NCBI GenBank assembly: GCA_009746045.1
Contig: RPFO01002328.1
Coordinates: 1 to 47,192 of the forward strand
Direction: 5' to 3'
DNA length: 47,192 nt
Origin: Mesostigma viride
Lineage: Eukaryota; Streptophyta; Mesostigmatophyceae; Mesostigmatales; Mesostigmataceae
Position 1 is the first letter of the stretch. The number at the start of each line of letters is the position of its first letter. The notes beneath the pieces are model-generated. The model made no database searches and was not told the origin of the DNA. It worked only from the letters and a program-made list of their open reading frames with translations. Positions 27,703 to 37,342 of the stretch are shown here, in pieces. Made by a program: the position numbers and the translations under genes.

Positions 27703-27921
27703 TCTTTACTTCGGTGAACTTTCTCTTGAGGTCATAACCTTCCGGGTAGTACAATGTTGAAAAGATGTCTGCCATCCAGGAAGAATCATGGAGTTTCGGC
27801 AAACTTCAGGTGATACAGAGAGAGACACATCCTGATGTGAATGTCTTGCTCTTTCTCACTGAAAGTCAACCGTAGTAACCGTGGTTCTACCAGGTAGACG
27901 ATCGCGACTTCATGTGGTAGT

Positions 27922-29670
27922 ATGAGTGGTTCGAAGACACAATCACCTTTACACCCTACTGATCAAAGTACAAGAGATCCATTACCATCTCGTGAACTTA
28001 TCACTAGGGAAGGTGCTGAGACAACTACTCTTACTCCACGGCGTCAACTTGATTTTAATCGTACTTCTATGTCTGAAGTGAGGCGGGCCTCGTTGTCTGT
28101 TGGGCCCAAGTTTTCCGTCATTGCATCTGGTCTCCAACCAGGCGAGCCATCGCTAACCGGCGTGGGTCGAGGAGGGTCGCTGTCGCCCAGAACCACAAGC
28201 ACGCGAACGAGTCCTGTGCCGAGTGCATCATCATCGTTTCTCTTTCCAGTTAATACCACGCCAGGACGCGATGGGACCAGATTAGCAGCGGATCGCCTCT
28301 CAGCAGCTAAACTCAGGTTACAACAAGATGAACAACACGCAGCAATTTATAGAAAGATGGTGGAGGAGGTGGAACAGGATGTGGGAAGACTTCGTCAGAG
28401 AATTGAGGAGGAGGAGGCGGCCATGCGTGACATGGTTGCTGGAGTGGGGAGAGAGGCTCCTAGGATGGGTGACAGAGGGGTTCTACCTAAGTTATCGTAC
28501 CGCAGTTACTACGAGGAATGAGACGCAGGATAGCGATAGGCAGGATCCAGCGCAGACGACCTCGGTCACCTTCACCACGCCCGCCAGCGACGTCCCCGTG
28601 ACCGTCACTATACCACCGCATCAAGGTTCAGCCCCACCATTTCCAAAAATCGAATCCGTAGACAAGCTGTCGCTCACTAATCTAACTCATCGCAGCTTCG
28701 ATCATTTCTCTACTCGATTCCAGGACGTGTTCGCTATCCACTTCGCCAACTATGGCAAGAGAACGACTTAATTCCCTGGACATCCAGAAGAAGATGATTC
28801 GTCAGCGAATGAGCGACAGTGCAGCCGACAGGTTTGATGAGTTTTTACATTCCACAGCAGGTAATACTTGCAAAGATTTACCATCTCTCATGCTTTCATT
28901 TCGACGTTTTCTACTCCCCCAAGACCAGCTCCGTCTGGACCGCGGGACGCGTTGGCCAACTGTACCCAGGCAGGCCTGACGCTACCACAATACGTGGAGA
29001 CGTTTACCAACCTGAGGGCCAAAATCCCCCAGTGTTCTGATTCAGAGGCCCTTCACAGGTTCCTTCATGGGCTCTCCCCTCAAGTCAGGGTGGATACCGA
29101 CAAGCATTTCTCCCCTTACGACTATGTCGAGTGGAAGTGGGATACAGTGCTGTCTTATGCCCTTACGCTGCATGTGCCGTGTACCCGACTTTTCCCTTAA
29201 GTGGGAGCCCACTGCAGGCAACCAAGCATCTGCTGTCAAGAAGCCCATGAACCAACTGAATGCTGTGATGGAGGAGTTTAATGCCGTGGAGCAATCCAAG
29301 GGTGCCTGTTTCACCTGTGGCCAGCTTGGGCACTTTGCACGGGATTGCCCCAAACGAGACCAGTTTCCTGCTGATACCCGAGGCCCTCAGGGGGTGCTGC
29401 CCTTCACCAGGCCACGTACCCAGTCTGCCTCCAGGGGTGAACCAGAGCGACCACAGGATGCAGCCTGGATTCAAGCCCAACTTTCAGACGTCAGGCAGGG
29501 GACCCTTCCAGCCAAAGACCTTCAGCAGACAGGACCGGAGGAGGATGGTCAATGCCCTTTGGCACCTTCTGGCCGAGGAGGACGCGGGAAATGGGGGAGA
29601 GGATGACCCAGATGAGCAGCAGGTGCAACCTTCAGTGGGGAGCTCGTCTTCAGATCAACCTCGATCCTGA
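27922..29670 (+). pseudogene. Chromovirus gag, several frameshifts
   Basis: Begins MSGSKTQSPLHPTD at 27922 and has a coiled-coil segment (A-A-I-Y-R-K-M-V-E-E-V-E-Q-D-V). After frame changes near 28510, 28760, 28950 and 29190 it continues with the capsid-like part (LTHRSFDHFSTRFQDVF, D-R-F-D-E-F-L, YVETFTNLRAKIPQ, ALHRFLHGLSPQVR) and the zinc knuckle CFTCGQLGHFARDC, a CX2CX4HX4C. The last part (RRRMVNALWHLLAEEDAG) is in the frame that ends with TGA at 29668-29670; the protease frame continues in the same phase after that stop. Confidence 0.8.
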
Positions 29671-30246
29671 GTTGCCAAAAAACTAGTGGAGGCCCCAGGA
29701 CTACGTCCAGCCGTGGAGCTGACTGGTTTGCCTGATGTGCATGTTCGCCCTGTGAACAACCTAGCTGTTTCTGGTACTGTCCCCTCTTGTGGCCCTTCTA
29801 TTCCCAGTCAGCTTTTGAAGTTTCAAGCTCGGCTGTTAAACGTGCCAGTCCCTTTGGCCCAGCCTGTATGTCTCTTCATGATTGACTCCGGTGGAGGAAG
29901 TAATTACATCTCTACTTCTCTGGTGCAGGAGCTGAATTTGCCAGTACTTCCTCACCCTGTACCTGTCAGGGTCCAATATTCTGATGGTAGGCAGAGTAAC
30001 TCACCAAGCTATGTGCACTTGATGTTCCAGGTGTGCCCATCCCAAACCCTGTCAGTCACTGCAGACGTTATTCCACTCACTGCTGCTGACGTGATTCTGG
30101 GGATGCCATGGTTGGAGTATGCTAATCCTGCCATTTTGTGGGCTGAGAAGGTGGTGCAGTTTCAGGATGGGTCGGTGTGCATGGGACGCGACTACGGTGG
30201 TAAAGGGGGGAGAAAGACCAGCCACAGTGTGCTGTTCTACCAATGA
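29671..30246 (+). CDS. Chromovirus aspartic protease
   Basis: Retropepsin signature CLFMIDSGGGSNYIS (catalytic D-S-G) and, about 80 residues later, VILGMPWLEYANP, the usual Ty3 pattern. The frame is open from the TGA that ends gag. It stops at 30246, after which the link to RT is broken by stops and frame changes. It cleaves the Gag-Pol polyprotein. It is a useful internal contrast to the D-T-N domains of the two Copia-order elements. Confidence 0.85.
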   Translation, partial: VAKKLVEAPGLRPAVELTGLPDVHVRPVNNLAVSGTVPSCGPSIPSQLLKFQARLLNVPVPLAQPVCLFMIDSGGGSNYISTSLVQELNLPVLPHPVPVRVQYSDGRQSNSPSYVHLMFQVCPSQTLSVTADVIPLTAADVILGMPWLEYANPAILWAEKVVQFQDGSVCMGRDYGGKGGRKTSHSVLFYQ

Positions 30247-30529
30247 GGCTGTCAATGATGGGAGAGGGGTTGCAGGTACTCAAGAGAGGGCCCAGGAACC
30301 TACCAGGGAGGAGAAACGTGCAGCTCTGCTTAAACATGTGTGGTCTGCCAAGCACACCCCATGTCTTATTTAGCCACTTGTATCCAGTGGACCACGTCTT
30401 TCTTCTGCATCTGGTGCCCAACTCACCCTCTGATGAGACCCAGGGCCACACGGTGAATGCAGTGAACCCAGCACCAGCCGTCACATGAGGAGGAGCAGAA
30501 GCTACATGATGCCCTACTAGCTAGACAGG

Positions 30530-31440
30530 TTTGCTTCTATCTTTGAGGACAAGATGCCTCAGTATCCCCCTGAAGGCCCTATCACTCATGTCATCAAACT
30601 CATGGATGGTGCCAGGCCTCCTTTTGTGCCCATGTACAGGATGGGGCCAGCAGAGATGGCAGAACTGAAGATCATCTTGACTGGATTGTTGGAGGCTGGG
30701 CTCATTCTCCCTGCTAACAGCCCTTTCAGCTCTGGGTGTTTGTTGGTTCCCAAGCACGATGGTGGATGGAGGTTGTGCATTGATTTGAGGGGCCTGAACA
30801 AGGTCACGGTGAAGTCCAAGTACCCGTTGCCCAGGATTGATGAATTGCTGGAGAGGACAGCTGGAGCATCTTATTTCACCAAGTTTGACCTAGCTCGATC
30901 AGGCATGCCCTCTGGCAGATCAGGGTAGCCACTGAGGACATTCCCAAAACGGCGTTCTCCACGCCATGGGGTCACTGGGTCAGTTCCAGTGGACAGTGAT
31001 GCCCATGGGGGCCTCCAACAGCCCTGCTACCATGCAGATGTTTGTGAATGCCATCTTTGGCCACCTGACAGGAAACTCACTGCCCCAAATTTCCCCTGAT
31101 CTTAGGAACCCTAGGTTCAAGGACATTGCCCACCTTTGTGACCCTGCAAGACCTGTGTTCAGGACCTGCGTGGTGGCCTACATGGACGACATCCTGGTGC
31201 ACTCAAGGACCTTCAAGGAGCATCTGGAGAACGTGGAGGAGGTTCTGAAGGTCATCCAGCAATACCACTTGTCCGTCAAGAGGTCTAAGGTGGAGTGGGG
31301 GCACGAGGTGGGGTTTCTGGGGTACAAGTTGAGTTCCTTGGGTATGACACCTGACAGTGCTAAGATTGCTGCCATCTTGGAGTGGCCTGTTTTGCAGTCT
31401 GCACATGATGTCAAGTCCTTCCTGGGTATGGTGGGGTAGT
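30530..31440 (+). pseudogene. Chromovirus reverse transcriptase
   Basis: 30554-30928 holds [36 protein letters not shown] and YFTKFDL, cut by a frameshift just after the first catalytic Asp. 30966-31439 continues with FQWTVMPMGASNSPATMQ, VVAYMDDILVHS (YMDD catalytic box), V-G-F-L-G-Y-K-L and KSFLGMVG, where a TAG interrupts the well-known G-Y-Y-R-R-F motif. Confidence 0.92.
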
Positions 31441-32078
31441 ACAGGCGTTTTATCCCTGACATGGCTGCCATCTCCACCCCCTTGCTTGATATGATCAAGA
31501 AGGATGCTCAATTTGAGTGGACAGATAGGTGTCAGCAGGCCTTCGACCACCACTCCTGTGCTATAGTAGGACCCAACCCTGATCTGCCTCACCAGGTTAG
31601 GTCAGATGCCTCTCAAGGCGCCATAGGTGCTGTGCTGATGCAAGACCATGGGTATGGGCCACAGCCAGTAGAGTACATGTCCAAAACCATGAGCTCAGCT
31701 GCTCAAGCGCAACTATCCTGTGCATGAACAGGAACTGTTGGGTTTAGTAGTGGCATGTCACAAGTGGCCGGGAGCATTTGCTGAAGGGAGCTCAGTTTTC
31801 TGTGGCTAGCAGTGCTACAGATGGGCAGGGGCAAGAGTCTACGATCACGTTCAATGATGACAGATCATAGGCCCTTGGTGCACGTGTTGGAGCAGAACAG
31901 GATGAGCAAGAGGATGGCTGGATGGATGGAGTATCTGGGAGGGTTTCAACCTTTCTCTGTGCAGTACGTGCCAGGCTCACAGAATGTGGTGCCAGATGCC
32001 CTATCTAGGAGGAGGGACCTGATGGGGGAGTTCCATGAGGATTTGGACATCTGTGCTGCTATGGTGTCAGTGGTATAG
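31441..32078 (+). pseudogene. Chromovirus RNase H
   Basis: Continues with YRRFIPDMAAISTPLLDM, W-T-D-R-C-Q-Q-A-F, then SDASQGAIGAVLMQDHG (first Asp of RNase H), P-V-E-Y-M-S-K-T-M, a shifted H-E-Q-E-L-L-G-L-V-V-A, and MMTDHRPLVHVLEQ. Ends with VQYVPGSQNVVPDALSRRRD, the standard end of Ty3 RNase H. Broken by frameshifts around 31715 and 31790. Confidence 0.88.
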
Positions 32079-32232
32079 AGTGTGGTGCTGTCACTAGGGC
32101 ACAGGCTGCTAGTCAGCAGGCTTCCCAGCTGCGTCCTCCCCCTGTAGAAGCTAGTACTAGTTCTGAGATGCTCATTGACCAGGGCTCTGTCCCAGGGTCG
32201 ACAGGCGACCAGGAGGGGAAGCAGTCACTGCA

Positions 32233-33040
32233 ATGCAGTCCTATATACATAGGGGGGGCTCTGTTGGTGGTCAGTCCACTCCCACGAAGCAGCCAGGTGT
32301 AGCTCCCCCCAAGGGAGTGAGAGGGAGGCCCAGAAGGTGGATACTGGAGCCAGGAATGCTGTCCAAGTCCAAGGGATTGGCAGCTGGGATAAATGGGAAG
32401 TCACGTATGCCTGTGGCTGATGCTCTGTCATCCAAGCATTTAGTCACTGGTCACATGCAGGAGGATGAGGTGCTGCAATTGCAGCCCTTAGGGCCAGACA
32501 AACAGCTGGTTTTGCCCAATCCTATGAGCATAGCCCTGCTAGATGTGATCAAGGCTTTCACCAAAACTGAGGACCTGGCCACCAGGGCCATCCAGGAGGG
32601 CAGTTTTGGGAACAGGCGCCTGTGGAATATTGGGAAGGGGTCCTATATGTCCACACCCAGGACGCTGATCATGTAGTGACCAGGAAGGTATACGTGCCAG
32701 AAATGGCTATTCCTACTGTGTTGCATTGTTTTCATGATGACATGACTGCGTGCCACCCTGGGTATGCCAAGCTCCTCCATGAGGTGCAGGAGAGGTTTTG
32801 GTGGCCTGGTATGTTCCGTGACATAAGAGCCTATGTATCTACTTGTGATTCCTGCCAACAGAATAAAGTTGGACTCAGGCTGCCTCAATCTTTCCTATAT
32901 GGCCATGCCCATTCCCTTGAGACCCTGGATCAGTGTGACCATGGACTTCATATGTGGTTTGCCCATGTCTGATGCTGGCAATGACAGGATATTGGTGGTG
33001 ATGGACAGGCTTTCCAGAATGTGCCATCTCATCCCCTGTA
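32233..33040 (+). pseudogene. Chromovirus integrase, N-terminal half
   Basis: A linker of ~120 residues, then the zinc domain: HDDMTACHPGYAKLLHEV, RFWWPGM and Y-V-S-T-C-D-S-C-Q-Q-N-K (HHCC). The catalytic core starts with ISVTMDFICGLPMSD (first Asp) and runs to D-R-L-S-R-M-C-H-L-I-P-C, where the truncated LINE cuts in at 33041. A frame change lies near 32640 and another near 32890. Confidence 0.88.
33031..33040. repeat. 10-bp target duplication of the LINE insertion, left
   Basis: ATCCCCTGTA, repeated at 34091-34100. Confidence 0.88.
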
Positions 33041-34090
33041 CCTGGTTACCGCCTGGCCGACTTGATTTATGCCGACAACACCACCCTCATCGCGCGCCCC
33101 GAGCACATTCAGACCTGGTTGGACTGTCTGGGCTTGGAGGCGCGGGCGGTGGGGTTGGAGATTAGTGTAAAAACTGAGGCTATGGTGATTGGGGCTTCCA
33201 GTCGATCGCCCGCCGCTACCCCGGCTGCTATAGACGGGACGGAGGTCCCGTTTCGTGATCGCTTTAAACTGCTGGGAAGCATGCTTCCTGACACCGCCGC
33301 CGATGTGGACACCCGCATCGGCCTGGCCTGGGCTCGGCATCGTTGGTTGAAAACCTACTGGCACTCGAAGGTCCTCGGCGAGCACCGCAAGCGCATGCTC
33401 CTCAAGCTAGGTCCTGGTCCTCACGGTGCTCACGTATGGCGCCGAGGCATGGACGCTCACGGACACGCTGGCGGCCAAGCTAAACGGCACGGTAACAAGG
33501 ATGCTCCGTCAGGCCCTGAATGTCGGGTTTTCCACGCATAATAGACATCTAGAATCTTTGTACCAGGGCATGCCTCGCATTTCGGACGAGATTAGACAGC
33601 GTAGGATAGCATTCGTAGGACATCTTGCTCGCACCAGCCAGGTAGACACCGCCCTCGGTCTGGCCGGCCCACAGCGGCTTGGCCAGCCAGGACGGCATAT
33701 CCTGACCTGGCCTGGCCCTAAGGACATTCCTAAGAAGGTAGGCAAACATGTCATGACCTACCCACAGCAGCTGATGGCTGACCTAGTGGTCCCAGCGCAG
33801 TTTGAAAATCGCATTCACTCCCTCTCTCTTGCTTGGACTGCTATGCAGGACAAGAGGAGGTGGAAGACCATTGTCCAGGCTCATACGCCCGCCCCTGTGG
33901 GCAAGCCCCCTCCCCCCAAGCGGAAGGGGCGCTTTGCTGAGTAGTATAAGTAGGGTTTTCTAGATTAGATTAGCTTAGAGTTAGATTAGTTCGGTTTCGC
34001 AGCTTTGCCCCCCCCTCCATCCATCCACGGGAATATGTGCTACATGATCTCCCAACGGAGTCATGTTATAATTTAATTTAATTTAATTTA
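33041..34090 (+). mobile_element. 5'-truncated LINE inserted in the chromovirus integrase
   Basis: 1050 bp between exact 10-bp duplications. It holds the end of LINE ORF2 and a ~145-bp 3' UTR that closes with (TTTAA)n, the tail usual for this kind of LINE. Orientation is the same as the chromovirus. Severe 5' truncation is normal for LINE insertions. It shows the true 3' end of the family whose other fragments are at 16565, 25510 and 45498. Confidence 0.93.
33053..33944 (+). CDS. LINE ORF2 C-terminal part (RT catalytic box to end)
   Basis: Starts at DLIYADNTTLIA, the RT catalytic box, here YADN where YADD is expected. Then TWLDCLGLEARAVGLE, VPFRDRFKLLGSMLP with D-V-D-T-R-I, and, after a frameshift near 33420, MLTYGAEAWTLTD, a motif common at the end of APE-type LINE RTs. 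Further on, RRIAFVGHLART. It ends GKPPPPKRKGRFAE at 33944. The 17140-17600 fragment matches to TLTD. The insertion has no 5' part and cannot move. Confidence 0.9.
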
Positions 34091-34100
34091 ATCCCCTGTA
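34091..34100. repeat. 10-bp target duplication of the LINE insertion, right
   Basis: ATCCCCTGTA directly after the (TTTAA)n tail; chromovirus integrase resumes behind it. Confidence 0.88.
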
Positions 34101-34880
34101 ATGCTCACCTGACCGGGCTGCCCAGTGTGTGGAGTTATTCATTAAGGAGATCTATAGTAGGCTGCATGGTATGCCACGAGTGATCATCACAGATCAGGAC
34201 CCGTTGTGGATGTCTGGGTTCTGGAAGTCCTTCTTTGACATCCTGGATACCAAGTTAGCCTTTGGGGTGGCCTACAGGTGTGCCAGCACAGGGGCAGTGA
34301 TCGAGAGACTGAACCGCATTGTACGGGAATGTCAGAAGCATTACTGCACCCATGACAACAAGGAATGGGACAGGAAGCTTCCTTTCATTGAGTTTGCAAT
34401 CAACAACTCACCCCTGGCCCCCCACAACATGTCTCCTTTTGTCATCTGTCCAATGCCCACTGACACCGTTTGACCTTGAGCTGCCTGACAGGGATGCTGA
34501 AGGCCCCTTCAGGAAACGTCTAGCCTCTGTACAACAACTGATAGCCTCCTTTCAGGAAGCTCATAGCATGGTAGCTTCTCAGATGCTGCATGCTCAAAAC
34601 AAGTACTTGAATCATGCTTGGCAACAGGTGTTGGCTACTCACACTTTTGTAGCCCCTGGTGACTTGGTGCTTGTTGAGGCTAACCGTGTGCTACCTGAAA
34701 AGGAGCAATGCAGGAAGCTTCAGCCCTTGTGGCTGGGACCTTTCCCTGTCCTGGAGACCTTCCATTATGGGACAGTAGTGCAAGTCCAGGTGCCTTCACA
34801 CTGGAGGTTAAAGAACAACGTGCAGTCCACTTGGCTCAGCTCAAGCTGTACAAACGTAATACCTTGCAGGGTCGTCTTTC
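34101..34880 (+). pseudogene. Chromovirus integrase, C-terminal half
   Basis: Resumes with C-V-E-L-F-I-K-E-I-Y, then HGMPRVIITDQDPLW (second Asp), and G-A-V-I-E-R-L-N-R (catalytic Glu). After a shift near 34460: HAQNKYLNHAWQQ, GDLVLVEANRVLPEK, K-L-Q-P-L-W-L-G-P-F-P-V-L (the GPY/F-type module) and VPSHWRLKNN. The usual N-x-R of the C-terminal part is present as AINNSPL. Frameshifts near 34115, 34460 and 34800. Confidence 0.88.
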
Positions 34881-35163
34881 TGCTCCCTTACCCTTTGAGC
34901 TGGATTCGTGAGGGGGAGAAGATTTATGAAGTGGAGCAGTTGCTAGCTCACAGGGTCAAGGGCAAGGGTAGGACCAGGCAGCTCCAATTCAAGGTGCACT
35001 GGAAGGGAGAGTTGGAGTCTACTGCCACATGGTTGTGGTTGTCTGACTTGACTCACTGTCATGCAGTAGTTCAGGCCTACTGCCAACAGCATGGCCTCAC
35101 TATTCCTACTTGGTATAATGAATTGGTGATGTCCACTGCTCCCCTTCATGCATCTCATGACTA
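34881..35163 (+). CDS. Chromodomain at the integrase C-terminus
   Basis: GEKIYEVEQLLAHRVKG, then LQFKVHWKGELES followed by T-A-T-W-L-W and an L-T-H-C-H-A-V-V-Q-A-Y helix. This is the three-strand plus helix pattern of chromodomains, with aromatic positions Y and W in the expected places. Such domains bind modified histone tails and direct integration to chromatin. The frame ends at 35163. Its presence defines the element as a chromovirus. Confidence 0.88.
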
Positions 35164-35484
35164 ATGGATGGTTTCCTGATGCATGCTGTGATGGTTCCAG
35201 ATGGAGGAGGAGACCTTTGCAACCAACAATTGACTGAGGGTCACCTCAGGATGGAAGAGGGTGTTGTGGGGATGCATCCAGAGACGTCCAACCTTCTGGC
35301 CCAGATGGAGTCCTTGTTTGACAGTATTGTCAGACGTGACCTGAGGCGGGGTCAGCAGATGGATGCTATCAATGGGCCTCTCCATGGGATGATTTCCAAG
35401 CACGATAAGCTGTATGAGGTCCTGCAAGAGATGTCCTTGTCTCAGTCACAGTGTGGGGGGTACACCAGCATGACTCTCAGCTGA
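35164..35484 (+). CDS. Chromovirus 3' ORF A, unknown
   Basis: 106 codons directly after the chromodomain stop (MDGFLMHAVMVPDGGG). The middle is a likely helix or coiled coil (N-L-L-A-Q-M-E-S-L-F-D-S-I-V-R-R-D-L). No family is recognised. It occupies the place where some LTR elements carry an extra or env-like ORF, but it has no signal peptide or membrane segment. Confidence 0.4.
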   Translation: MDGFLMHAVMVPDGGGDLCNQQLTEGHLRMEEGVVGMHPETSNLLAQMESLFDSIVRRDLRRGQQMDAINGPLHGMISKHDKLYEVLQEMSLSQSQCGGYTSMTLS

Positions 35485-35552
35485 GTCAGCTCCAACCTCA
35501 CTCCCATTGTGCAGATCCCTCGTCATGTGGTACCTGTCAAGAATGTGGTGGC

Positions 35553-35557
35553 CTATG
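35553..35557. repeat. copia-2 target-site duplication, left (CTATG)
   Basis: CTATG here and at 43579-43583, adjoining AGTTAACG and CGTTAACT. Confidence 0.92.
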
Positions 35558-36259
35558 AGTTAACGTTTTTATAAACGCAATATGTAAGGATATGGTTGCA
35601 ATGCAGCAATGTGTGAATATGGTTGGAAACGGAGCTTTGTTAAATTTATGGGCTTACAGCACTCGTGCACGTGAGTGCTTGTACACGAGTTTGCCAAGTC
35701 AAGGCAACACACGTGAGGCGGGCTCGCAAGAGATCTGCCCAAATGGCACTGGTCTATTCTTTATATACTTGTGCACTGTGCTTGCTAGTCCTGAGCAGCC
35801 TAGAAGGCCTGCTCAGTAATAACACTCCCGGTACAGTATTAACTACCTGTACAGCGCCCAGTTCCTATACTGTACAGTAGGTCTGCCATACAGGCACAGT
35901 GACCACAGAGCACAGTCCACAGTGACTATTGCATCTGCACCTAGAAGTCCAGGACTAAGCCTGCGGTACCAACATACCACAGGTTAAGGTTCCTATTTCC
36001 TGCGTACGACGTATTAATCCAATACCGCCGTAGGTTCAGCACCTAATTCCTGTCAGCCCAGGAATTACTGTCGACCCCATATGTCGTCGGCAAATATTCT
36101 CGTTCGACTTAGAAGAACAGCCGGCTCGCGCTCGCGCGCGACCGGGAAGTCGGAACGCCATAACTTTCTTGATACTTGTCGGAATGAACTCGTTCCGGTG
36201 CCGCTGGAATCGCAGAGATATGCCGAATCAGGATCACGCCAATGCGCTTGGCGTTAACT
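35558..36259 (-). repeat. copia-2 3' LTR
   Basis: 702 bp with AGTTAACG...CGTTAACT, an 8-bp perfect terminal inverted repeat without TG...CA. Three indels against 42885-43578 (1, 2 and 5 bases) account for the length difference. Confidence 0.95.
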
Positions 36260-36279
36260 CCAATCCTTTCTTTTCTTGA
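36260..36279 (-). other. copia-2 polypurine tract
   Basis: Element sense: A/G-rich run ending AAAGGATTGG directly before AGTTAACG, nearly the same as in copia-1. Confidence 0.8.
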
Positions 36280-37006
36280 GCTGTAGCAGCTCACACAAGT
36301 CTACATACAAACACACACAATGGGTACTGGACATCCTCCCCGACTACAAGTCACAACCCGCTGGGCATGACAGTCAGCTTGGATTCCTTATTATATGTAC
36401 ATAGCACCCATACTGGTTCAGGAGCACAAACAAATTACAATGAGTCCCTATCCCTTCACGGGAGGCTCGTTGTGTTACCCATGTACAAGAGGTTGGCCAA
36501 CTGTGGCAGCCCATAGGTGTTCAGCTAAGAACTTGAGAAGTATGTACAACCTTCAGGACCTTAGGCGAAACCCCACAGATCACCCACAACAGCTCATCAG
36601 AAAACATTGCTGACCCCCAGACGGGAGTCGGCGCCGGTCTGCTGCCCCTTATCGAACCAGACACAACATCTACGCGAAGCACATGCAAAACACAAGCTCC
36701 TATACTCGTTCCAACCGTGGAAAATCAGGGGACCTGTCGCCACCTCACCAGCATGGTGGATGGGTCAGCCAGTCCGTGAAACTCCGCCTTAAGACGGCAC
36801 CAGGGAATCGAACCCCGCCCACAAACCACAGATCTGGGGAAACCTCAGACTGAGATGAAAACCCCAGATAGACATCTCTCCATCAGAGACAATGTCAGAC
36901 ATTCCCACACCAGAGACATGTCTCACCCCTCAAGGTGTGCTCAGGATTATGTACAATCAAGCTCCCAGCCTGATATCCAGAGACTTAAGCACCCAGCTCT
37001 CAGCTT
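36280..37006 (-). other. copia-2 3' untranslated region
   Basis: About 730 bases with no ORF of note. Carries the T-arm-like motif at 36799-36820. Apart from that and the flanking TTTGTGG/TTTATAGG stretch I see little similarity to the copia-1 3' UTR. Confidence 0.6.
36799..36820 (-). other. tRNA T-arm / B-box-like motif in copia-2
   Basis: All 22 bases identical to 2562-2583 in copia-1; element sense GGGGTTCGATTCCC core. See that entry for structure. Confidence 0.7.
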
Positions 37007-37342
37007 TTAGACAGATAGACCGACTTGACAGTCAGCATTCATGAGCTTCCTCAGTACATTGTACTGGGCTGGGGCCTTGTGTGGCAGCTTTGTCAATGCA
37101 TCAGCAGGGTTCTCCTCGCCAGGGATATGCTTCAAGTCAACCAAACTGGCCAACTCCTTCAGCAACAAATAATCCAGGTCCCGGCTTCTGGCCAGCTGCT
37201 TGTGAACAAACTGGACCATACCCATGCTGTCTGTTAGCAACAACGTCTCCATCTGCAAGGTCCAAGGGGTAACTGAAGCCAGCTCCAGCATTAACTCCTT
37301 TATGTACAGCTGGACTGGATCCCCTCGCATATGGCCCTGCAT
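37007..37342 (-). CDS. copia-2 pol, end of RNase H (shifted frame)
   Basis: Continues RNase H after one base is lost near 37310-37320: QLYIKELMLEL, LLLTDSMGMVQFVHKQLAR (catalytic Asp), D-L-D-Y-L-L-L-K-E-L, and HIPGEENPADALTKL. Matches copia-1 over its whole length. Probably joined to the main pol frame in the ancestral element. Confidence 0.85.
   Translation of the reverse strand: MQGHMRGDPVQLYIKELMLELASVTPWTLQMETLLLTDSMGMVQFVHKQLARSRDLDYLLLKELASLVDLKHIPGEENPADALTKLPHKAPAQYNVLRKLMNADCQVGLSV

Noticed and set aside
35164-35484. ORF A as an envelope gene
   Set aside because: No signal peptide, no transmembrane segment, too short.
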